Shown piece by piece: positions 51,955 to 60,748 of a stretch of DNA of 64,000 nt. The stretch is taken from assembly GCA_009760855.2 (NCBI GenBank), contig WPIO01000006.1:1100001-1164000 (forward strand). Reading direction: 5' to 3'. Below the pieces are notes generated by a model. The model did no database searches. It was not told the DNA's origin and worked only from the letters and a program-made list of their open reading frames with translations. This DNA is from Cristatella mucedo (taxonomy: Eukaryota; Bryozoa; Phylactolaemata; Cristatellidae). The stretch's first letter is position 1, and each line of letters starts with the position of its first letter. Both the position numbers and the translations under genes were made by a program.

Positions 51955-52000
<46 letters not shown>

Positions 52001-53021
52001 TGACTGAGCGCGTGACAGAGGGGCGCGCGCCGGAAGCCGCCGCCGAGCCTTGCAAAAGCACGAGCGCCTGGCCTGGCCCGCCGCTCGTGCTCAAGCATGC
52101 GGTGGCGCGTAGCTAGAGCCGCGGCGGCGGCGGCGGCCGCGCGCGCGTAACGCCGTGGCGTGAGCGGCGGCGGCGGCCGCCGCTCGCGGCGCGCGAGCCC
52201 TCACTTCTCGCCCGTCGAAGCGATGATGTAGTGCAGGCTTCTGTCGACGATCTGCTCGAGTGCGCGGACGTACGCTTCCATGTCGCGCCTCCTACGGCTC
52301 CGCCCTCCTCCGCGGCTCCGCCCCGCCGCTGGCTTGTGCGCCTGCGGCGGCGTGCTGCCCTGCAAAAGAGGAAACGAGAGGCGGTGGCCGCCGCCGCCTC
52401 TCCCTCGCGAGCGGTGGCAGCCGCGGCCGAGCGTCGCACTGAAGCTGACGCGCGCGCGGAGCGCTCCGGACGGGCTCGCCGGCGGCGGCGGCTTGCTCAC
52501 CTCCTTGAAGCGCGTCTTCTTCGGCGTGACGACGGCGGCGGCGCCGTGGGCGCCCATCGGAGCGCTCCCGTCGCCGCCGCCGGCGCTCTTCTTATCGCTC
52601 GCCGCTTGCCTCGACTCCGAGGCGACCTCGGACGCCTTCTTTTCGGCCGGTTCGAGGCGCTTCGCGTCTTTGATCGGAGGCAGCTTCGCAGGGGCCCTAG
52701 CTGGCGGGTCGCTCGACCTGACCGGCTTTCGTTCGGCCTCTCTCGCTGCCGCCGCCGCCGCCGTCGTGTCCGCCTCGTGGGGCGCCTCCCGTTTGCGGTC
52801 GTGCCTCGCCTGTATGTCAATGACTCTGTTGTTGTACTCGTCAGAGTCTTCATCCGTTTCATTGTCCTCGTCGTCCTCTTCGCTGTCTGCGGTAGCTGCG
52901 CCTGCAGTTAAACACCAATCGGCTAAGCTCGGCGCTGAAATACTTACTGCGGCGCCACTCTAGAGCCATAGCCGCTTTGAGCCCGGCGCGGCTATGGCGG
53001 TGGGCGGGGCACGCTCGCTCC

Positions 53022-53060
<39 letters not shown>

Positions 53061-56000
53061 GTGCACGCCGACGCCGCCATTCGCAATCGGCCGCCTTCTG
53101 AGGACTACGCACCTCGTGACGCTTTCCCGGCTGGAGTCGCAGCCGCCGCCGCCGTCGTCTTCTCCGTCGACGCGGCAGCTGCAACTTGGACGGGCGAGGC
53201 CGTCGGCGCTGCGCGTGGCGCCGGCTCGCGTTTCGTCGCCGCCCGTCGCCAGTTCGCCACGGCGGCCGCCGCGACCGCCGCCGAGCCTTGCTTCTCCGCA
53301 GGTGCTGCGGCGGCGGACGCGAGCGCAGCCTTCCGAGCGGCGGCGGCGGCGGCGTCGGTCGGTCGGCCTCCGGAGACTCCTACGCGACGAAAGCTCGCGC
53401 CGCCGCGGTGGAGGCGGCGACTCGCCGTCCGCTCCGTCTCCGCTTCTGATCCGTCGTCGTCGTCGCCTCGGACGCCTCGCGGCGCGCGCGCGGCCGAATC
53501 GTTCTCTGACTCGTCAAGCGAACTGTAATCGTCGTCGTCGTCGTCGTCGTTCTCGCTCGAGACCATCGCGCCGCGCGTCCGGCTCCGCGCGGGCGCCAAT
53601 GGCGCCCGCGGCGCCTCCGCACTGCTGTCAGCTTCCGGTTCGGAGCCGTCGCTGACGCTGACCTTGCGGCGGAGCGCAGCGTCGAGCGCGGCCCGCTTGG
53701 CTTCCCGCTCCTCCTTGCCGTAGTCGATGAAATGCAAGGTCCCGGCCTTGGTCGCCTCGTCCAACGGAGGTCTGGGCTCGGCGCTGACCACCGCCGCCGC
53801 CGTCGCAGCCGTCGTCGCCGCCGCTGCGGCGACGGCTGCGACGACATCGCCGCTGCCGCTGGGATTGGAGCCATACGGGTTGGTCCGCTGGGCCGTAACG
53901 CTCGGTGCCGCAGCCGCCGCCACCGTACTAAGCATGTCCGACTCGCAGTCCGAGTAGTCGGGGAAGCCGTCGTAGGCGGGCCTCGGTCTGATCCTCTTCA
54001 CCGGCGGCGGCGAGGGACTGCACGCCACCGCCGCCGCCGCCTCCGCTCGACGAGCTCGCCCCGCGTCGTCATCTGCAAAGCCCGCAAAAGTGTCGATCGC
54101 GCGACGCCGCGGTATTGCCGCGTGCTCCGCGTCTACTTAATTTTCTGCGCGGAGGAGCGGGTGTAAAGGAAGCTCCGGGGGCCGGAAGCAGGAGAGAGTG
54201 GGTGATGTCGTCTCCGCGCATGCTCCGCGGAGCTGCGCACCTCTGGCTGGGACCAGCGGCGAGATAGAAGCATCCATCCGCCGCTTCCACAGTTACAGAA
54301 GCGAAAAGAACAGATAAATATCACTAACCCACTTATTTTCCGCTAGGAACTACTTCGCGAAGCGTCGTCGAAGACGCACGAAAGTGCTGGAGTTTTAGCT
54401 GCTTAAGTTTGTGGTACAAGCAATGAGTGCATCCTGCGTAGGATGGTTGCAATTTTAAGTATCAAAATATACAGACGTCATTTCCGAAGCACTGCTGGCC
54501 CTTCGTGGCTGGCCACCATCTTAGTCGAATCAAAAGCTAAACGACACACGTCATTGCGTGCAGACCAGGGCCTCATGCAATTTCGTACTCCCTTCGCACC
54601 ACAGGCTCGTCTTTTTCCTCATTTGTCTTCACCCTGCGTTTAGCCGGGCGGGCCATTCGATCAGCTGAGGCACTTTCGTCCTCTGGCTTGTTTAGCAATT
54701 TAGTCTTTCTCTTATCGCTGGCCTGGGCTTGCAATACATTTTTTGTAGCTACGAGGGTATAGATTTCCATTCGAATTTATATTCGTGCAGCCTTAAAAAT
54801 GAACGGCTTGGCTATTCAACAGCCTCATTTTATAGCGACAGAAGAGCGTTAGCGGCTATCATCGCCGCTTGCAATGAGCAACACAGGATCGCCCACTTTC
54901 GGAATCGAACCCGCGAACTACATCGTGAAGCTCACTTCTAATTGGTCAGCAGCGACTAGCGAATCGGGTGAGACTTCGTTTACGTGACGCGCGGACGCGC
55001 TTTAGAATTAATGGAATTTTCAATTCAGTCTTCATATAATTTTTCAATTTTAACAATGAGAATGCACTTTGCAATTCGCATTTACGTGAATTTGCGAAAA
55101 TTAAGCAGGTCCCTTCCCATTGGTCAGCTCCAGCTAGCGAATCAACAGCGACTTCCTTGTGCACACCTACAAACGTACGCAGCGTATATTTAAATCTAGG
55201 GAAGTTGATTACCCCCCCCGCCCAGGATCGTTCCGAGGGAGGCCAATGTCTGTTACACGCTATTTCAAACTACGAATGCTGACCGTCGCGTGGGGCACGA
55301 ACTGTAATCTAAGCATTCAAGCTCCGACAGCGGTCATCTCAGCACTCGGCCGGACGCGAACGACTCAGCAGCGTAATTAGCGAGCAATTAATTAGAGGTT
55401 GCCACATGCATAGCCGCGCGCGACCGACGAGCGAGCGGAACAACCCCGCATAAGCAGCATTTGAGCGGCTCGCGAAAAGTGGATGACGTTCGACAGTATT
55501 TGACGCACACGTCGACGGCAATGGGTTCCACCCCTCGACTGCAGTCTCCAGGTCGGGCGAGTGCGGTAACCAGGCAAGCTCGTGCGCGACCCTTCAGTCA
55601 GCAAGCGTCTCTCTCTCCCTCTCTATGTGTTACATCTTCCTTTGAGTATCGGGTCTTTTGAGCCGTTCGCGAGCACTCCAGGCGCCGCAGACAGATTCGC
55701 CAGAGCATTCACGTCCGGCTTCACGTCCGGCTTCACGTCCGGCTTCGCGTCCGCGCGCCCCGTACGCATTATCCCGCATTCGCCTCAACGCGCGATGCTG
55801 CGTAAATAGTGATTGCAATTTAATTTTCAGCTATAGCAAAGCGTGAAATTGCACTACTACCACGAGTGCAGTGGACGACTCTGCACTTCAAGCCAGTCAG
55901 AACTAGGCGGCGGCAGCGGCTAAGACGGGAGCGACAGCGAGTCAGTCGCGCGCGAGCTACTCACGCAGCGTTGGTAGCAGCTGCGGCTGCGGCTGAAGCA

Positions 56001-59000
56001 ACTTCGCGGACGACTCAAGCCGACGGCGGGGCTGCATCGACGGCCGCCGCTTGCCAGTCGATTCACGCAGGTCCCTACGCTTCGGGGCCGGACAGAGTTG
56101 CATCAGCATGGCGGCTTTCAGAGCACGACCAACGTGACTTGGTTCCAAGGCGGAAGCTATAGCCGACTGGAGTGCAGCGCTCGACTTTCGCGAGGTTGCT
56201 CTGCGGCTCGGCCCTCGTGCGGGCGAGCGTGCGGGCGCTCGCAACCGTGAGCGCCGTGTGACCGCTCAGACATGGGACCGGCCTAGCATCGATGCGCCCG
56301 CGCTCGCGCGAGAGCTCGAGGCCATCGCGGCCGCCTAATGGCACCCACTTCCGATCTCCGCGGCGTCGCGGCGGTTTTCAGACCGCGTATAGACCAAATC
56401 AATGGCGACGGAAAAGCCGGCGGAGGGAACTCTCGGCGGACCCAAACCGCATTGTTCACCGGCTCAGTCGAACCGCCCGGGGCCGGTTCGCAGCCAGGCG
56501 GCGCTGCGGCGAGCCTCGACTCTGCGGCGCCGCCGCGGCCGCGGCGTAGAGGTGCGAGCGCGCCCGAAGCGCGGCCGCCCCTCTACGCGGGACGCGCGCG
56601 ACGACTGTCGAATGCAGCTTCCGGCGGGTGCGTCGATTTGCGAGGCGATACTGCACGACGCGAGAGCGCGCGCGAGGCGCGACCGACGCAACGCCGCCGC
56701 GGCGCCGCCCGCTTTGTTGTCGCAAGCGAACCGCCGATGTGTGCTGAGCGCGTGCACACATTTGCGCACGATTGCACGGGTGCAAGCATTTCCGCCAACT
56801 TCGAAAGCAAGCGCGCAAGAGCAAGCGAGGCGGACTGAGATGGAGTGCGACGGCGGGAAGGCGCTCCCCTCAAACGTCAGCGTCCAATGGGAACGACGTG
56901 CAGCATGCTTAGCTGCATAGAGCGGGGTCGACTGCACTACCGTTGAGACTCGCTTCAGCGATCTGAGGGCCGCTGGGCGCATCGCGAGGAGTCGTGCAGT
57001 AAATCTGCGCCCGCTTGCCCAGCGGCTGGCGCACGTGGCCGGCCACCGGGCGAGCGGGAGAGTCGAGATGGCGTCCCGCCGGCTGGGGCGCTCGCGCGAG
57101 AACTCGAGCGGGCGGCCCGGCCGGCGGCTTTCGGGCCGACGAGCGGTGGGCACCTCGCCGGAAGCCTCTGGCTTGGGAGGATTCGCGCGCGCGCGCGCGT
57201 GCATCCTCCTTGGCCGACCTATCGGGTGCTGGACGCGGGAAACGAATGTCGCACGCTGACGGTGAGCGCGGTGGCGCCAGTCTGCGCCGGCCGTCCCGGC
57301 GACCGCAAGCGAGCTCTCGGGCGGACTGAGGGCGGAGCGGAGAGAGGCTGCTCGATCGATTGATTGGTTAGGTGAAGTGCCCCCAGGGCGAAACAAAAAA
57401 ATCAGAAATCGGGCGCGGGCTCGACGACGCACTGGCGGTGTGCCCGGCGAGGGCGAACATCGGCGTTCGCGCGCCAGCGCTCCCACGCCTGCTTGCAGGC
57501 GGCGGCTGCTCGAGGCGGGCGTCGAAAGGCGGAGTGAAAAGTAAATGGAGGCTGAGTCGTCGGCCTTATTTTTGTAGCGACAGAAGAGACGCTGGAGGCT
57601 TATATATCTCTGCTAATTAAAGTTAAGAAAGTCCGTCACGCCGCAAGGTGGCGCACATGCATCACGTGGCAAGATGGCGCACTTGCATCGTATACACGCA
57701 TATCTACTTACGTATATATATATATATATTTATATTTATTTATATTTTAAGTATTTAAAAAATTTATTGTACCTTAGCCGGAGGAGCCCTGCCCTGCCGG
57801 GGCCGCAGGGGCTACCCGCACCTCTCGGTTAAAGAACAGGGACCATAAGGCTTCCGAGCCAGAAATGGCGTCCGAGACGCACAGCCGCCGCAATGCCATC
57901 CGTTCTTTTGTGAAATGCCGAGGTCCGCCGGGCAGGCTTCATTAACGGGCCACCACCCACCCTGAGCACCGACCGCGTAGGGCGTCAGCGCTGCCGACCG
58001 GTCACCAGCGGTCCGGAAAGACCGGGCTAAGGCTTCGTACTTTATACGTATACATAAGCCCGGAAAATGATATCTAGAGACAGCCACCGCGCATCGCAAC
58101 CACGAGTGACCACTGAACGTGAGGATGCGTAAAACCGCAAAATCGGCCACGGGCCACGTCGATGACAGCGCTGCCTATCGAGCTGCGGCGCATTCACTAT
58201 TTGACGGCTGTATGGAGGGCGCGCATTCTCGCCAGAAAAATTTACACTGTGACTTGCGACTTGCGTGTACGCAAACGCTAATACGAGCAGACAAGTGGAT
58301 ATACAAAGGCATTCCTAGAAAAATTCCGCAACGTTTGCAGCGTGTATCCGTTGAACGGCCGGTCGATGACGGTCGTGTGACAGCACTTGGACTTAAAAAG
58401 AGCAAAAAAGCACACTGCAGCGCCGCCTATCGAGCGTCTTCTACGAGTGGAAGTTCAGTTTCTTTCATCGCTTGGCTTAAATGGCTCGGTCAGCGGCCAC
58501 AGCGGAATGGCCGCAAAGCACCCGCGTTCCGCTCATCGCCCGCCGCAGCCGTTCTCCTCGAGAGCGTGCGTCGCGAGTCACGAGGGCTGGGAGTCGTTTT
58601 GAGCCTCAAGCGGAACGGCTCCCGTACCAGAGCTCTCGGGCAGCGCCAGCAGAGCTGCCGCCGCCCGGAGCTCTTGTGCGGGCGGGCGGGCGGGCGAGCG
58701 AGCGAGCTCGGGACGGGCGCTCTGCGAACGGAGAGCGAGCTGCAGCTTCGGGACCAAACTCACCTAGCGGCGGCTCCTCCTCCGCCGCGCCGCCGCCGCG
58801 CTCCGCCTGCGACCTCGGAGCGCCCGTCGGCGCGGCGCTCGGCTTTTTCCTGCGCCTCCGGCGCGAGCGCTTCTGCGCGTCGGAGGCGTCGGACGAGCTC
58901 GCTCCCGCCGCCGCCGCTCGAGCCCCAGTTCCGGCGGCGGCGGCGGCGTTTGACGCCTCGCCGGTCGCGTCGTTCTGTATGCGCGCGATCTGCGTCGACT

Positions 59001-60648
59001 GCGACGCGTGCGTCGTCTTGAGGATTCCGCTCTCCGTCGCACCTGTCAGGCAGCGGAAGCGGAAGTCGGGACGCGCGTCGAACGACGGTCGATCGGGGCG
59101 GGCAGCTGCGCCCGCCGCGCCAGCTATGAACGCCGTAGCGAGATCAAAGACGTTCGTCTACCTGGACGCGCCGCAGCGGCAAGTGCGCGACTGACCGGCG
59201 CGGCGTGTTCGACCTCGCTCACGGGCTTCGGGCACCCGGTACTCACGTACCGCTGTCATAAATCACAACAGGCCATAAGTTAACGGCAACGCCATAGTCA
59301 CGAATTAGTCGCACAATTGCCAAAGGCAACCTCGATTTTCGTTTCGGTATTGGGACAAGGAAAGCGCCGACAAGGAAAACGAAAGACGGGCGTACGCCCG
59401 GCAGCCGCAGCTCGCTCTCTTTTCTTGCTAATTGGCTGGCAGCTTATGCACTCGTTCGCCTCGCGCAGGGAATGGACACAGGCGACGTCGACCGCCGAAG
59501 CGCAGCCAAGGCGCCGCCCACGTGACAAGGTGCGCGCGCACGCGTTCACTCACGAAGATCGCGCTTGAATAACAAAAACAATAATATTAATAATAATAAT
59601 ACGCTTGATAAAGCGCCCTCAGGGAGCTCAATTTCTGTCTAGATGCTTTACAGCGAGCCGTGCAGTGCGGTAAAGCTTGGCTTGCCGACAAGCCGAGGGT
59701 GAGCGGTAGTAGTAGTAGTGGTGATAATAGCAATAGTTATAATAATAATAAATTTGCAACAGCGTTCTCCTCAGAGGACCTTATCTCTTTCTAAGCACTT
59801 AACACAGGTTGAATTAGGTCGGAGGGACCGGTGCTCGGACGACCGGCTGGTCCCGCCTCTCCCCGAGCCGCAGGAGAGCCGCCAGCTGCCAGTGTCGTCG
59901 TCAGCTGTCAGTGACAGTCAACGTCAGCTGCCAGTGTCCACGAGCCACTCGCAGCTGACCGGCCGGTGCGGGCGGCGCCGCACGCCGAGCTGAGGCCGGC
60001 GGCCGACCAACGGCTCCGCCATCTGAAAGGGTGTCTTCCGGTCGCTAGCTGCGACGAGTGCGTCTTCGAGCTGGGCAAACTCTCGCCGGGCGGTACGCTT
60101 TCCCGCTGCCCCGCACTATTGGGATTTTTCCTAACGGGCGTTGCAATCTGTTAATGTAGAGGCGGAGCGCGCGACAAAGCTACCGCGATTCGGACTCACC
60201 CAGCGGGCCCGGTCCGCTGATTTGCGAAGCGGCCGTGCGCGGCGGCTTGTATAGCGACGTTTTTTCGATCGGCAGCAAGGGGTAGCGCTTGATCGGCGGG
60301 CGATACGAAGGGTCGAGCGGCAGACGATCTCGGTCGATTGCCGATATGGCCGCCGAGAGGCTCTGCTTCGACACCGCCGGTTGCCTGGCTGCCCTGACGG
60401 GTTTCTTAAAAGCGATCGCGTGAGCAGCGGCGAGGCGAAGCTGGCAGCGAGGCTCGCGCGACTCCTCGAACGGCTTGCGACTCAGCGCCTCACCGCTATT
60501 CCCGCCTCCTTGCGTTTCCGATCCAAGAGAATGTTATCCAGGATGGTCGCCTTTCCTTCGGCCTCCCTGTTGAAGGCGTCCGTCAGGGCCTTGATCTCAA
60601 ACTGCGTCTGACACGTGGCCAGAAGCAGTCTTCTCAGCTCACCGTCCA
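51754..60648 (-). CDS. Large unrecognised Ala-rich, acidic/basic protein, at least 7 exons (5' end open)
   Basis: Exons on the - strand are 60648-60494, 60404-60200, 59042-58764, 54072-53113, 52901-52501, 52359-52205 and 51910-51754. All junctions are GT-AG and all six phases (0,1,1,1,0,2) match, giving at least 769 residues. Order: a helical start (ELRRLLLATCQTQFEIKALT...DNILLDRKRKEAG); a Pro-rich part (LPLDPSYRPPIKRYPLLPIE); a basic cluster KRSRRRRKKPS that could be a nuclear signal; poly-Ala runs; acidic tracts (SSENDDDDDDDYSSLDESEN; EEDDEDNETDEDSDE); TPKKTRFKE; then helical YVRALEQIVDRSLHYIIAST and the Lys-rich C-terminus SSDASKKLKPSVVKKFIDGK...FLASTD. I do not recognise the family. A mainly disordered nuclear or cytoskeletal protein is an inference from composition. 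The start codon is not found. Confidence 0.8.
51955..52000. repeat. (CGG)n trinucleotide repeat, ~15 copies
   Basis: An uninterrupted GGC repeat lies inside the 294 bp last intron of the large minus gene. On the - strand it would read poly-Ala if the intron were retained. Confidence 0.97.
52205..52359 (-). CDS. Large minus gene: exon 6; apparent stop is a splice donor
   Basis: The acceptor is CTCTTTTGCAG. It encodes an Arg/Gly-rich start (AAGRSRGGGRSRRRRD) and MEAYVRALEQIVDRSLHYII then ASTGE. Reading on gives AAG TGA, but GAGAA/GTGAGG is a strong donor and its phase 2 fits the acceptor at 51911 exactly. I therefore end the exon at 52205. Confidence 0.78.
52501..52901 (-). CDS. Large minus gene: exon 5 (acidic, then KLPPIKDAKRLEP)
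   Basis: The acceptor is TTTAACTGCAG and the donor AAGGAG/GTGAGC. It encodes ADSEEDDEDNETDEDSDEYN, NRVIDIQARHDRKREAPHEA, RAPAKLPPIKDAKRLEPAEK and HGAAAVVTPKKTRFKE. Confidence 0.83.
53029..53058. repeat. (CT)n microsatellite in a short intron
   Basis: A pure CT run in the 211 bp intron between the 960 bp exon and the acidic exon. On the - strand it is GA and so does not form a polypyrimidine tract for the splice site. Confidence 0.95.
53113..54072 (-). CDS. Large minus gene: exon 4 (960 bp, poly-Ala and poly-Asp)
   Basis: The acceptor is GGCTTTGCAG and the donor CACGAG/GTGCGT. It opens with DDAGRARRAEAAAAVACSPS, then PPVKRIRPRPAYDGFPDYSD, several Ala runs, TLHFIDYGKEEREAKRAALD, seven Asp residues in a row, and Arg/Ala-rich sequence to the end. 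The long GC-rich open frame here also keeps + frames open; those are shadows. Confidence 0.82.
54073..58763. other. 4.7 kb intron of the large minus gene, with CpG island
   Basis: A CpG-dense region at 56200-57500 keeps a 340-codon minus frame and many other frames open. There is a CCAAT box (TCCAATGGG at about 56883). It also holds S2 SINE copies, a TA-rich spot at 57715 and a 12 bp tandem (TTCACGTCCGGC, about 4 copies) at 55709-55752. The region may be an alternative promoter, but no exon is supported. Confidence 0.5.
54787..54931 (-). mobile_element. tRNA-derived SINE (family S2), minus strand
   Basis: On the - strand GTTCGCGGGTTCGATTCCGA carries a perfect B box (GGTTCGATTCC). It is followed by GTGGGCGATCCTGTG, GATGATAGCCGCTAACGCTC and TTCTGTCGCTATAAAATGAG, the S2 body. 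A second fragment of the body lies at 57555-57612. Confidence 0.85.
58764..59042 (-). CDS. Large minus gene: exon 3 as recognised
   Basis: The acceptor is CTGCCTGACAG and the donor GCTAG/GTGAGT. It encodes ATESGILKTTHASQSTQIAR, an Ala-rich stretch, KRSRRRRKKPSAAPTGAPRS (basic cluster) and ERGGGAAEEEPPL. Confidence 0.8.
   Translation of the reverse strand: MRRRAESSRRRTRRSRRRSRAYRTTRPARRQTPPPPPELGLERRRRERARPTPPTRRSARAGGAGKSRAPRRRALRGRRRSAAAARRRRSRR
59043..60199. other. 1.2 kb intron of the large minus gene with LINE-B tails
   Basis: Two LINE-B tails in the minus direction lie at 59573-59656 and 59725-59808, both with ATT-type ends and stem-loop remnants. A possible + strand exon-like stretch at 59917-60089 is discussed in the findings and not called as a gene. 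Confidence 0.55.
60200..60404 (-). CDS. Large minus gene: exon 2 as recognised
   Basis: The acceptor is CGCTTTTAAG and the donor CTGG/GTGAGT. It encodes KKPVRAARQPAVSKQSLSAA, ISAIDRDRLPLDPSYRPPIK, RYPLLPIEKTSLYKPPRTAA and SQISGPGPL. The low-complexity-free, Pro/Tyr-containing sequence makes it the best query for a homology search. Confidence 0.82.
60494..60648 (-). CDS. Large minus gene: first recognised exon
   Basis: After the acceptor TGTATTTGCAG the frame gives DGELRRLLLATCQTQFEIKA, LTDAFNREAEGKATILDNIL and LDRKRKEAGIA, a likely alpha-helical segment. The donor is AGCG/GTGAGG. The same frame stays open upstream to an ATG at 60871, so an unspliced 5' extension is an alternative. Confidence 0.75.
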
Positions 60649-60732
60649 CTGCAAATACAACGGTGGACCGAGCTCGGCTGCGCGCTGCCGAGTTGGTCTG
60701 TCGGAGCCGCCGCGTGACTGGCGGCGAACGCC

Positions 60733-60748
60733 CTGCGCATGCGCCTTC
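60733..60748 (-). promoter_or_regulatory. NRF-1-like site upstream of the large minus gene
   Basis: CTGCGCATGCGCC contains the palindromic core GCGCATGCGC of the NRF-1 consensus, with one end base off. It lies about 90 bp upstream of the first recognised exon in CpG-rich DNA, a typical place for a TATA-less promoter. Confidence 0.45.

Noticed and set aside
51754-52098. Separate 114-codon gene starting at ATG 52098
   Set aside because: Its first half is poly-Ala from the CGG repeat and contains the acceptor. The coding-like part begins exactly at that acceptor and fits the upstream exon in phase.
56464-57486. 340-codon minus-strand ORF
   Set aside because: It lies in a CpG island where most frames are open. 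It has no domain and an Arg/Ala/Ser/Pro-driven composition, and it cannot be joined to the flanking exons in phase.
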